Assembly (NCBI GenBank): GCA_026416115.1
Contig: JAOAFU010000074.1
Coordinates: 1-42,133 of the forward strand
Length of the DNA: 42,133 nucleotides
Origin: Bacteroidales bacterium
GTDB taxonomy: Bacteria; Bacteroidota; Bacteroidia; Bacteroidales; DTGW01
Reading direction: 5' to 3'
Positions within the stretch are counted from its first letter, which is position 1, and the number at the start of each line of letters is the position of its first letter. The notes below the pieces were generated by a model. That model worked only from the letters and a program-made list of their open reading frames with translations, did not search any database and had not been told where the DNA came from. Positions 10,249 to 19,823 of the stretch are shown one piece after another. Made by a program: the position numbers and the translations under genes.

Positions 10249-10278
10249 ATGGGGTACTTGAGGGTAGTACCCCATTTT
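10249..10278 (+). terminator. Probable terminator of the OPT transcript
   Basis: Perfect 10-bp stem ATGGGGTACT (10249-10258) / AGTACCCCAT (10266-10275) followed by a short T run. Confidence 0.65.
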
Positions 10279-10376
10279 CATGTATGGGTTACATATTGAT
10301 ATATTTTTTGGCCATTTCCCGATTTGGTTGAGAAAACATATAAAATCTCCACTAATAATAGAGCAATTGAAAAAAA

Positions 10377-11834
10377 TTAAAATAAAGGACTCATAAGCCG
10401 TGCAAAAGATTCTCTGAAATTCAACCACCAGGGTCGATTGTTCCATTCGTCGAGGCTGTAGGTATAGCAGTCTTCAATGTCGGCGAGGAAAAGATTTTCG
10501 AGATATTGGGTTATTTCTTCATCATAAATAATAGCATTCACTTCGAAATTTTGGTCAAAGCTTCTGATATCCATATTGGCGGTTCCTACTGAAGCAAAAA
10601 TTCCATCAACGAGCATTAGTTTGGCGTGGTTAAAGCCTGCGTGGTAGAAATAAATATGAACGCCAGCTTCGAGAAGTTCACCAACAAAAGAGAGTGTACT
10701 CCAGTATACAAGTCGCGAATCGGATTGAAAGGGTAACATTATTTTAACATCAACACCTCCTAAAGCGGCTGTTTTTAATGCAGTAAGAATGCTTTCGTTG
10801 GGGATAAAATAGGGAGTTGCAATATAAATATGATCGTTTGCGGTTGTAATGGCTGCAAAATAGGCTTGCATAATGCTAGCCCAATCAGAGTCGGGCCCAC
10901 TGGTAATGATTTGTACCAAATGCACATCGTTTACTTGGGGTGCAGGAAAATATTTGTCATCGTTAAGAGCTTGGTTGGAAACAAAGTACCAGTCGGTTAG
11001 AAAAATAACCTGTAAAGAATGAACAGCTTCCCCCTCAATACGAAGTTGCATGTCTTTCCACTGCCCCATACCTTCAACTCCATCAATGTATCTGTCGGCA
11101 ATATTCATCCCGCCAACATGGGCGATTAGTCCATCTATTACAACAATTTTTCGGTGATTACGGTAGTTAATTTTATTGGTAAAATAGGGGAATCGAACGG
11201 GAAGAAATGGATAAATTTCTACGCCGGCGTTCTTAAGTGGTTCGATGTATTTCTTCGATAGCTTCCAGCTTCCTACGTCGTCGTATATCACCCTTACTTC
11301 AACCCCTTCTTTAGCTTTACTGATAAGTAAATCGCGAACTTTACGACCTATATTGTCATCTTCAATAATATAGTATTCGAGGTGTATGTGGTGACGTGCC
11401 GAGGCGATGTCGTTTAAAATATACTCAAAGGCTTCTTTTCCTGCAGAGAAGATTTGAAGTTTGTTCTTTTCCGAAAGCAACGATTTGCTATTGTTGATTA
11501 AAAGAGTAATGATATGTTGTTTACTATTGATTTTAGGGTTTTTCAAGAAACTTTTTTTTGGAAGTTCTAGGATTTGCAAATGGCTGAAGTCGCGCATTCG
11601 TTCCATATCGCTAAGCCCTTTGCGGTTGAAAATCTTCTGTCGTCTGTAATTTTGCCCGAAATAGAAGTAAAGTATTATTCCTACTATTGGAATAAGCAAA
11701 AGAACTAACGACCAGGTAATGGTTTTAAGAGGGTCGCCTTTTTGCTGGATTATGAGCACAACAATAAACAGTACGGTAATAAGATAAATTATACCAAACC
11801 AGTAATAATCGCCTGAGAATAGGGTGGTCCACAT
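10377..11834 (-). CDS. cls: Cardiolipin synthase (PLD family)
   Basis: Two N-terminal TMs and two HKD motifs (HRKIVVID; HAKLMLVD). Confidence 0.92.
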   Translation of the reverse strand: MWTTLFSGDYYWFGIIYLITVLFIVVLIIQQKGDPLKTITWSLVLLLIPIVGIILYFYFGQNYRRQKIFNRKGLSDMERMRDFSHLQILELPKKSFLKNPKINSKQHIITLLINNSKSLLSEKNKLQIFSAGKEAFEYILNDIASARHHIHLEYYIIEDDNIGRKVRDLLISKAKEGVEVRVIYDDVGSWKLSKKYIEPLKNAGVEIYPFLPVRFPYFTNKINYRNHRKIVVIDGLIAHVGGMNIADRYIDGVEGMGQWKDMQLRIEGEAVHSLQVIFLTDWYFVSNQALNDDKYFPAPQVNDVHLVQIITSGPDSDWASIMQAYFAAITTANDHIYIATPYFIPNESILTALKTAALGGVDVKIMLPFQSDSRLVYWSTLSFVGELLEAGVHIYFYHAGFNHAKLMLVDGIFASVGTANMDIRSFDQNFEVNAIIYDEEITQYLENLFLADIEDCYTYSLDEWNNRPWWLNFRESFARLMSPLF

Positions 11835-12728
11835 TTATTTTGAGAAATTTTCGATTCGATACGACAGCATGGGTATCTTAAGAAAATGTGTAATTTTTTC
11901 TGTTTTTGACGCCTCAAATAAAGATTTAAAGAAGCCTTCGTGTTCTTTGAGCATTAGTAAAAGGTCGGCATTCGATGTCTGTTCTAATATTTTTTGAACT
12001 ACATTTTTATGATGGGTTAATGTGAAATCGAGCTTTGAATATTGAATTTTTTCAGCAACAAGCTGTCTCATGCCAGCCATTTTTAATTCTGTATTGAAGT
12101 CTATTGGCTTTGGAGACACATGAAGAATATTTAATTCGGGTACATATTTGCCAAAAATTTGCAAAAAACGATCGAGCATATCGAGCTCTTCTTTCTGAAA
12201 ATCTGTTGCAAACACTACCTTCTGAATAGGTTTGTATCCATAGGTCGAAGGTACCACCATTACCGGGCATTGGGCTTCGGATAATATGGCTGATAAGGTA
12301 TTATGGGTAAAACGAGTAATCAGGTCCTGACTACTTGAAACGGCCAATATTAAAAGATCGACATCGGGCATTGACGACTGGACAACCATTTCGTTCACTA
12401 AGTGACCTGTAACTACTTTAGTTTTAAAAGGCACTGACGAGGGCACCTGTTGCATGATAAGGGCCATAAAATTTTCGAACGACTTTTGAGCTGTCTCTTC
12501 CATCTCCGATATATTTTCGGCTGGTAAAATGGTTGAAATAAGTTCGGCCTCGGAAGTCCCAGCAGCAAACTTATATATTTCTAAAACATGGACTAAGTGT
12601 ATTTCAGCTTCAATTTTTTCTGCTAAATGAAAACCATATTTAACTGCATTTTTTGAAATTTCCGAGAAGTCTGTTGGAATCAATATCTTTTTCATAGGAC
12701 TATGGTTTTTCATTATGTTTAAAATCAA
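11835..12728 (-). CDS. Universal stress protein family, two Usp-like domains
   Basis: MKKILIPTDFSEISKNAVKYGFHLAEKIEAEIHLVHV...CPVMVVPS. Start may be an internal Met (MKNHSPMKKIL or MKKILIPTDF). Confidence 0.85.
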   Translation of the reverse strand: MILNIMKNHSPMKKILIPTDFSEISKNAVKYGFHLAEKIEAEIHLVHVLEIYKFAAGTSEAELISTILPAENISEMEETAQKSFENFMALIMQQVPSSVPFKTKVVTGHLVNEMVVQSSMPDVDLLILAVSSSQDLITRFTHNTLSAILSEAQCPVMVVPSTYGYKPIQKVVFATDFQKEELDMLDRFLQIFGKYVPELNILHVSPKPIDFNTELKMAGMRQLVAEKIQYSKLDFTLTHHKNVVQKILEQTSNADLLLMLKEHEGFFKSLFEASKTEKITHFLKIPMLSYRIENFSK

Positions 12729-13111
12729 GCATTTAAGCCTGCTCGTATATTTAACTAATGCATCAGACTACCCTTTTTTGAAATGACCTAAAAAAATATT
12801 GAGTATACTTATGCAATATTAACCATTTTTTAAGGCAAATAGCAACTTTAAGCCGAAGTTAGACAATTTTTTCGAAATATAGGTGAAGTGAAATTTAAAT
12901 GTTTATTCCTAAGTATCTTATATTGTGTTTTAAATTCGACAATTGGATTGTTTTTAATCACAATACGTCCTACATTTGATATGTTTTATCTACTCGATTG
13001 TTATTTTTATTAAAATATGTATTGAATTTTATCAGGTTTTAGAATTTTCTGTAAAAAAGTATTAGGCAACGCAACTTTATGGTAAAATAATTATCTTAAA
13101 AATAAAAATCT

Positions 13112-13693
13112 TTGTCCGAATCGATTCAAGACATAATAAACAAATGTTTAAAGGGCGACAGAGCTTCTCAGGAGAAGCTTTATCGAGAGTATGCTGGAAA
13201 GATGTGGGTAGTATGTCGTCGTTATGCCCGTGATACCGAGCAAGCGAAAGATATTTTGCAGGAAGGGTTTGTAGTTATTTTTGAGAAAATTCACCAGTTT
13301 AAAGGTAAAGGTTCTTTTGAGGGATGGATGCGACGCATTTTTATCAATTTGGCTTTAGCAGAATATAGGAAAAAAAAATTGTTTTTTTTCGATTCCAACG
13401 AACTTCCACTTCAACATGACGAACTTGATGATGAAGTTTTTGAAGATGACGATATTCAACTTACAGGTGCGGAATTGTTAGAATTAATAGCATCACTCCC
13501 AACCCAATATAGGATGGTATTTAACCTTTATGCTATCGAAGAAATGAGTCATAAGGAAATAGCCAACATGTTAGGCATTTCAGAGGGAACTTCTAAATCA
13601 AATCTTTTTAGGGCAAGGGAGTGGCTTAGAAAGAAAATTGCAGAGAAAAGTCAATTCAAATATCGAAGTAAAGAGCGAACATTAAAAATGTAA
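13112..13693 (+). CDS. ECF-type RNA polymerase sigma factor (sigma-70 family)
   Basis: Region 2 (KLYREYAGKMWVVCRRYARDTEQAKDILQEGFVVIFEKIHQFKGKGSFEGWMRRIFINLA) and region 4 (LPTQYRMVFNLYAIEEMSHKEIANMLGISEGTSKSNLFRAREWLRKKI). TTG start. Confidence 0.92.
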   Translation: MSESIQDIINKCLKGDRASQEKLYREYAGKMWVVCRRYARDTEQAKDILQEGFVVIFEKIHQFKGKGSFEGWMRRIFINLALAEYRKKKLFFFDSNELPLQHDELDDEVFEDDDIQLTGAELLELIASLPTQYRMVFNLYAIEEMSHKEIANMLGISEGTSKSNLFRAREWLRKKIAEKSQFKYRSKERTLKM

Positions 13694-13713
13694 AAAGTCT
13701 TAACAGATATCAT

Positions 13714-15099
13714 ATGTCGAAACAAGAACAAGGGCGCTCGATCGACAAATTATTCAGAGAAGGGCTTGCAGATTATTCAGAGCAGGCTCCAGAGTATTTA
13801 TGGGAAAAAATTGAAGGTCGATTGACCCAAAAAAGGAGAGACAAATTTTTCAGATTTTATACTTCTCTTGCTGCCTCGTTGGCTCTTATTATTTCCATGA
13901 GCATTGGTTATTACCTTGGTTTCTATCAATCGAAACATACTACATCCCTAAATTTAAAGCAGAACGAACAATCTATGCCTTTGGAGAAAGAGCAAACAGA
14001 AACAAAAAATTATAAAGAATCGGCCCAATATTATTTATCTACAATTAGTAAGGGTAATACAAGTAAATCATACTCAGATTCCTCAACTAAGGATGCGGAT
14101 CATAATAAGAACTTGAAAGCTCATGAGCAAATTACAGCATCTCAAGCTAAAATCGGAATTAATAACACGAGTATGGCTTTATCGGTTATGGGCGGCAAGG
14201 AGGGTTTTTGCACGGCCTTAGCATCGAATGGTATTCGGGTGTCGAAGATTGATGGGAATGATGAGGAGCGTCAATCAGTAAGGTTTTTCGATCGGTTCTA
14301 CATAGCATTTTCTGCTGCGCCTATTTATTCCTATCGTGTTGTTGACGGGGTACAGGCTTATACGCTCGACAATATCGAAAAACCAGCAGTTACTTTTTCT
14401 ACCGGATTGCAGGCTATATTCGGCAAACAACGTTTTGAATGGGCTGTAGGCATGTATTTTACCCAGATGGCAATTCGCATAGATAATGTGATGGTTCAGC
14501 AGGCACCAAAATCAATTTATTTCGCTTCATATAGTAAAAGCTCGGAAAAGTATTCTTCACTCCTCAATTCATCGGGGAATATTGTACCCTCATCGAGCAG
14601 TATAGTAATTAGTAATTCAGAGGCGGTAATGGCATATCAATATCCCGATCGTGAATTTACCCCAAATGGAGTAGAGAAATACGATAAAGTTTCGTTAGGG
14701 GTTGATTTTTCATCCGATTCTCCTGGTGCAATCTTTTCGACGTATCTTACGCAAAGATTTAACTACCTCGAAATACCTTTAAATTTTCAATATAATATCG
14801 TTCAACGACGGTTTATTTTAGGCATTCAGGCTGGGCTAAATTCCAATTTTCTTTTGTCGAATGTTACATATGCTAGTATTGACGGTAAACAAACAAAAAT
14901 AGGTAAAACTGAAAATATTAAACGCTTCAATATTGCCAGCAATTTAGGCCTTTCAATGGCTATCCCTCTCAGTTCGAATGTCAGCTTTCTTATCGAGCCG
15001 CGTTTTCGTTATTACCTCTTGTCGATAAATAAAGGGTTAAGTGTTGAAACTCACCCTTATTCTTACGGTATATACACAGGGATAAGGCTAAGGTATTAA
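13714..15099 (+). CDS. Predicted membrane protein with N-terminal cytoplasmic segment and C-terminal outer-membrane beta-barrel-like region
   Basis: DKLFREGLADYSEQAPEYLWEKIEGRL, single TM (FYTSLAASLALIISMSIGYYLGF), linker, then beta-rich region ending FRYYLLSINKGLSVETHPYSYGIYTGIRLRY. Confidence 0.7.
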   Translation: MSKQEQGRSIDKLFREGLADYSEQAPEYLWEKIEGRLTQKRRDKFFRFYTSLAASLALIISMSIGYYLGFYQSKHTTSLNLKQNEQSMPLEKEQTETKNYKESAQYYLSTISKGNTSKSYSDSSTKDADHNKNLKAHEQITASQAKIGINNTSMALSVMGGKEGFCTALASNGIRVSKIDGNDEERQSVRFFDRFYIAFSAAPIYSYRVVDGVQAYTLDNIEKPAVTFSTGLQAIFGKQRFEWAVGMYFTQMAIRIDNVMVQQAPKSIYFASYSKSSEKYSSLLNSSGNIVPSSSSIVISNSEAVMAYQYPDREFTPNGVEKYDKVSLGVDFSSDSPGAIFSTYLTQRFNYLEIPLNFQYNIVQRRFILGIQAGLNSNFLLSNVTYASIDGKQTKIGKTENIKRFNIASNLGLSMAIPLSSNVSFLIEPRFRYYLLSINKGLSVETHPYSYGIYTGIRLRY

Positions 15100-16622
15100 T
15101 GTTTGAAATGTCTTATTCCAGTAAATACCATAGCTATATTGTGTTGATTGCAGAAGGCTATTGAATCGTTATCCCGAATCGATCCACCGGGTTGAATAAC
15201 AGCTGTGATACCTGCCTGATGAGCAATTTCCACACTATCGGGGAAAGGGAAAAAGGCATCCGAAGCCATAACGGCTCCCTTGAGTCCAAAACCAAAACTA
15301 CCAGCTTTAGTGATAGCTTGCTTCAGAGCATCGACACGAGAGGTCTGACCCACACCGCTTGCTAACATTTGCTTATTTTTGGCTAGTACTATTGCATTCG
15401 ACTTAGTATGTTTAACAATTTTGTTGGCAAAAATCAGGTCTGCCACTTCATCGGCTGTTGGGGCACGTTTGGTTACCTGACGCATATCCCCTTCATCCTC
15501 TACCTTGGTATCGCGATCCTGGAAAAGTACTCCATTTAGGATGGAGCGAAATTGGGTATGTGGAAAATCAAACTTTTTCTGGCGTAAAATAATCCTATTT
15601 TTTTTCGACATTAGAATCTCCAAGGCATCTTCTTCGTAATCTGGTGCTATCACAACTTCGAAAAATATTTTATTCATTTCCTCAGCAGTGTTCTTGTCGA
15701 CAGTAGTATTGGTTACAATGATTCCGCCAAATGCTGAAACGGGATCAGCTGCCAGCGCATCTTTCCATGCCTCGACCAATGTACTTCTCGAAGCAACACC
15801 ACATGCATTGTTGTGCTTTAGAATAGCGCAAGTTGTCTCGTTGAAATCGGCAATAAGATTAACTGCCGAATCGATATCCAGTAGGTTGTTGTACGAAATT
15901 TCTTTTCCGGCTAATTGGTCAAATGTCTCTTCGAAATTTCCGAAGAAAATACCCATTTGGTGTGGATTTTCACCATATCGTAGCACTTTCGATTCCTGAA
16001 TACTATATTTGAATACAGGCGCATTAAATTCGCGATTAAAATAGTTAAATATAGCGGTATCGTAGTGCGATGATACATTAAATGCCTCTGCTGCAAACAT
16101 TTTTCGGTCGTTAAGCGTAGAGCTTCCTTCTTTATTATTAAGCAGATCGAGCAGATCTTTGTACTGATTGCGAGAAGCTACAATAAGTACATCGGCAAAG
16201 TTTTTAGCAGCAGCACGAATAAGGGAGATACCCCCTATATCAATCTTTTCTATAATCTCATCTTCCGGGGCTCCCGACGCCACGGTTTGCTCGAAAGGGT
16301 ACAAATCAACAATGACCAGATCGATCTCAGGAATTTCGTATAGCTGAAGTTGTTCTTTGTCTTTTTCTTCCGATCGTCGAGCCAATATGCCTCCAAAAAT
16401 TTTCGGATGCAAGGTTTTAACACGTCCACCCAAAATGGAAGGATATCCTGTAAGAGATTCGACTGCAGTAACGTCTACTCCTAATTTTTTTATATAATCG
16501 TAAGTGCCACCTGTTGAATATAATTTTACACCAAGACTATCAAGTTTTAGAATAATTTCATCGAGATTTTCCTTGTGATAGACAGAAATCAAGGCTGTGC
16601 TTATCTTTTTCAATCCACTCAT
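15096..16622 (-). CDS. purH: Bifunctional AICAR transformylase/IMP cyclohydrolase
   Basis: ALISVYHKENLDEII, STGGTYDYIKKLG, GGRVKTLHPKIFGGIL, LRYGENPHQ, KHNNACGVA motifs. Confidence 0.96.
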   Translation of the reverse strand: MSGLKKISTALISVYHKENLDEIILKLDSLGVKLYSTGGTYDYIKKLGVDVTAVESLTGYPSILGGRVKTLHPKIFGGILARRSEEKDKEQLQLYEIPEIDLVIVDLYPFEQTVASGAPEDEIIEKIDIGGISLIRAAAKNFADVLIVASRNQYKDLLDLLNNKEGSSTLNDRKMFAAEAFNVSSHYDTAIFNYFNREFNAPVFKYSIQESKVLRYGENPHQMGIFFGNFEETFDQLAGKEISYNNLLDIDSAVNLIADFNETTCAILKHNNACGVASRSTLVEAWKDALAADPVSAFGGIIVTNTTVDKNTAEEMNKIFFEVVIAPDYEEDALEILMSKKNRIILRQKKFDFPHTQFRSILNGVLFQDRDTKVEDEGDMRQVTKRAPTADEVADLIFANKIVKHTKSNAIVLAKNKQMLASGVGQTSRVDALKQAITKAGSFGFGLKGAVMASDAFFPFPDSVEIAHQAGITAVIQPGGSIRDNDSIAFCNQHNIAMVFTGIRHFKH

Positions 16623-16636
16623 ATTATCTTTTTTTG

Positions 16637-16644
16637 CAAAATTA
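16637..16644 (-). promoter_or_regulatory. Putative -7 box (TAATTTTG on minus strand) upstream of purH
   Basis: Matches TAnnTTTG, followed by CA, about 15 nt upstream of the start codon. Confidence 0.45.
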
Positions 16645-16703
16645 GGAAAATTATCCCAATAATCGGGTAACTTTACGCTCTATTCAAACGCTGAAAATAT
16701 GGT

Positions 16704-17975
16704 ATGAATGCTACACGAAACAAGAGCGTAGTAATTACCAATTTAATAACTGAAAGCTTATCGATGGCATGGCAATCGATAAAGGTAAATAAGCTACGGG
16801 CAGTTTTAACTCTTTTTGGTTTGAGTATTGGTATATTTTCAATAGTTGCTGTTTTTACTGCTGTAGACGCTCTTGAGAATGGAATTCGTAAGAATATAGC
16901 CAGTTTGGGTAGCGATGTTCTCTATATTCAAAAATGGCCATGGTCTTTTGAAAACGACTACAAATGGTGGGAGTATGCTAAACGTCCTGTTCCTACCCTC
17001 GACGATTATGCAGCTATTGAGAAGAAGGTGTCTTCGGCAGAATTAACGGCTTTCTCCGTAAGCACTATGAGAACAATAAAATTTGGAAGAAGGGTATATG
17101 AGCAAGGGGGTATATGGGCAAATACCTACAATTTTATTAAACTTAGAAATTTAGAAATTATTGACGGACGCTATTTTTCGCCAACCGAATATTACTCGGG
17201 AAAGAATGTGTGTATTATTGGAGCCGATGTGGCAAAAAATTTATTTGGCAAACAACGTCCTATAGATCAATATATTACTATCGAAGGAAAAAAGGTTAGG
17301 GTAGTTGGGCTCTTGAAAAAAGAAGGAGCGGGTATGATAGGTGGTAGTCTCGACGACCTAGTTTTACTCCCTATGACTTTCGCTAGGAATATTTTTGATA
17401 TTCGTAGCGACAACCTTAACCCGTTTATTATGGTTAAAGGACGTGCTGATGTACCGTTGGAGCAACTTAAAGAAGAGATTCGTAGTTTGTTGCGTAAGCG
17501 TCATGGGCTTAAACCTGGACAGAAAGATGATTTTTCTATCAATCAATCAAGTATGATTTTGGCAGGAGTGAATCAAATTTTTAAGATAATAAATCTGGCA
17601 GGATGGGTTATCGGTGGTTTTTCGCTTTTGGTTGGGGGATTTGGTATTGCTAACATTATGTTTGTAAGTGTAAAGGAAAGAACAAATCAAATTGGGATTC
17701 AAAAAGCAATTGGTGCCAAAAATATATTTATTCTTTTAGAGTTTTTGTTCGAAGGCATTATTTTGGCCCTATTAGGAGGTATTGTTGGTATAGTATTAGT
17801 TTTTATTTTAATACAGCTGGTAGGGTTTGCTTTCGATTTTCAACTTATGTTTACTATTGAAAATTTGTTATTTGGTATTACGGTTTCGACATTCGCCGGT
17901 ATTATTTCAGCTTTGTGGCCTGCATATACTGCTGCCCGATTAAATCCGGTCGAAGCCATTAACACAACATTTTGA
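16704..17975 (+). CDS. ABC transporter permease (MacB/FtsX-type)
   Basis: MacB-like N-terminal region (KLRAVLTLFGLSIGIFSIVAVFT) and C-terminal FtsX domain (FGIANIMFVSVKERTNQIGIQKAIGAKN). Confidence 0.9.
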   Translation: MNATRNKSVVITNLITESLSMAWQSIKVNKLRAVLTLFGLSIGIFSIVAVFTAVDALENGIRKNIASLGSDVLYIQKWPWSFENDYKWWEYAKRPVPTLDDYAAIEKKVSSAELTAFSVSTMRTIKFGRRVYEQGGIWANTYNFIKLRNLEIIDGRYFSPTEYYSGKNVCIIGADVAKNLFGKQRPIDQYITIEGKKVRVVGLLKKEGAGMIGGSLDDLVLLPMTFARNIFDIRSDNLNPFIMVKGRADVPLEQLKEEIRSLLRKRHGLKPGQKDDFSINQSSMILAGVNQIFKIINLAGWVIGGFSLLVGGFGIANIMFVSVKERTNQIGIQKAIGAKNIFILLEFLFEGIILALLGGIVGIVLVFILIQLVGFAFDFQLMFTIENLLFGITVSTFAGIISALWPAYTAARLNPVEAINTTF

Positions 17976-18011
17976 TTTAAACATTTGTTGAAATGTTAAT
18001 TTTATGCGGAT

Positions 18012-18830
18012 ATGAGCGTTCAGAGATTTTTCGTTCGAAATGGATTCATGTTTGAAAAAGCGCATTTTAATTTACCCAAGCATTTCGATACATGTATTTA
18101 TGAGGTTTTAAGAATTATAAATGGAGTGGTTCTTTTTGCTGAAGACCATTTACAGCGATTATTTGCCTCTTTAGAGGCAAAGGGTGTTATGCATACGCTT
18201 TCCTTTTCCGATGTTCTGAACGAAATAAACATGTTACTAAAATTTAATGAATTTAAAGAGGGTAACATACGCTACGATTTGTATATAACAAAAAATAATA
18301 TCGATCGGTGGGTCTATTATTTTCCACATGTTTATCCTTCGGCTGAGGATTATAAAAACGGCGTTGAAGTGGTTTCTATACGTGCTACCAGAAATGAGCC
18401 AACGGTTAAAGTATACCAAAAAGATTTGCGCAAGTTGGTTGAACAATATCTTATGCAATCAAATGCATATGAAGCAGTATTGGTTGATACGGAAGGTCAT
18501 ATTACCGAAGGTAGTAGATCGAACATTTTTTTTATCAAAGACAATACCATTTTTACCGCTCCCGATGAAATGGTTCTTGCAGGGATTACTCGTAAAAAAG
18601 TAGTGGAAATTATCCAACTTCTCGGTTTTACGTTAATTTTTCAGCCAGTAGTTTATGATCAATTAAGCGGTTATGAGTCGGTATTTCTAACAGGAACTTC
18701 ACCTAAAGTTTTACCAATTCGATCCATTGATCATCATATTTTTCGGGTTAACCATCCTTTAGTCGAGAGTATTATGAGAGCCTACGACCAAACAATTGAA
18801 TCATATATAAAGAGTAGAAAATTTGAATAG
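18012..18830 (+). CDS. Class IV aminotransferase (BCAT/aminodeoxychorismate lyase fold)
   Basis: EPTVKVYQKDLRK (probable PLP lysine), DTEGHITEGSRSNIFFI, VLAGITRKKVVEI. Confidence 0.85.
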   Translation: MSVQRFFVRNGFMFEKAHFNLPKHFDTCIYEVLRIINGVVLFAEDHLQRLFASLEAKGVMHTLSFSDVLNEINMLLKFNEFKEGNIRYDLYITKNNIDRWVYYFPHVYPSAEDYKNGVEVVSIRATRNEPTVKVYQKDLRKLVEQYLMQSNAYEAVLVDTEGHITEGSRSNIFFIKDNTIFTAPDEMVLAGITRKKVVEIIQLLGFTLIFQPVVYDQLSGYESVFLTGTSPKVLPIRSIDHHIFRVNHPLVESIMRAYDQTIESYIKSRKFE

Positions 18831-18878
18831 CTAAGGATTATTTATGCTACAAAATGTTATTAGAGAAATATTTATGAT

Positions 18879-19823
18879 ATGAGTCAGGTTCTACTTGTTC
18901 AGTTTTATATGTATTTTGTTTTGATGCTCACTGGTTTTATCGCATCTAAAGTCAAAATAATTCATCAGGGTAATGCTTCATTTTTATCTTCTTTTATACT
19001 GAAGATAACATTTCCTTTGTTATTGCTGACTACTATTCCCCATCTGCCCTTTAGTCATGAGACTTTAAAGCATTTAGGGCTAGCCTTTTTTATAAGTTAC
19101 ATAGCGCTTGCAATATTATATTTAGCCGGACGTTTTTCGAACATATTTTTTCGCCTAAATCGTTCAGAGCGAAAAGTTTATATGCTTCACTCGGTGTTTG
19201 GAAACATCGTTTTTATTGGTTTCCCATTTATTGGATCGCTTTTTCCTCAAGGGGAGGGGCTACTATATGCAGCTGTTTTTCAGATTGCATCCGATTCTCT
19301 GCTGTGGACTTTGGGTATTTCGTATTTACAAAGAAAATCCCAAAATACTCTTAAGGGATATCTTAAAGAGTTACTGAATGTTAATACGATTGCTTTTTTG
19401 GCTGCTCTGTTAATGTGGATTTTTCAGTTTCACATTCCTGTAATCATCGAAAAACCTTTTGCAGCAATCGGACACACAACGCTATCGCTTTCGCTAGTTT
19501 ATGTTGGCTTTATACTTTCACAGGTATCGATCGACAAAACCATTCGCAAATTATGCATTCATGTGTTGTCGATAAATAAACTATTATTGGTGCCAGGTAT
19601 CCTTTTACTCATCTTGTGGATTTTAATGCCGCAATTGCCGAAGCCTATGGTTTCGGCTATTGTTTTACAAGCTGGAATGCCTGCAATGGCTACAGTCGCT
19701 ATCCTGGCAAAAGAATATCTTGGCGATGATATGCTCGCATCAGAAAATATTCTTGTTTCTACCATTTTTAGTACAATTAGCTTACCTTTACTTTGGTATT
19801 TTATAAATCTGCTTTATCCGTGA
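18879..19823 (+). CDS. AEC family (auxin efflux carrier-like) transporter
   Basis: Polytopic membrane protein; VLQAGMPAMATVAILAKEY C-terminal motif. Confidence 0.85.
   Translation: MSQVLLVQFYMYFVLMLTGFIASKVKIIHQGNASFLSSFILKITFPLLLLTTIPHLPFSHETLKHLGLAFFISYIALAILYLAGRFSNIFFRLNRSERKVYMLHSVFGNIVFIGFPFIGSLFPQGEGLLYAAVFQIASDSLLWTLGISYLQRKSQNTLKGYLKELLNVNTIAFLAALLMWIFQFHIPVIIEKPFAAIGHTTLSLSLVYVGFILSQVSIDKTIRKLCIHVLSINKLLLVPGILLLILWILMPQLPKPMVSAIVLQAGMPAMATVAILAKEYLGDDMLASENILVSTIFSTISLPLLWYFINLLYP

Noticed and set aside
15688-15999. 103-aa plus-strand ORF inside purH
   Set aside because: Antisense to strongly conserved purH
18012-18830. Possible inactive class IV aminotransferase
   Set aside because: The likely PLP Lys (EPTVKVYQ) and TEGSRSNIFF region are present, so it looks functional and ordinary
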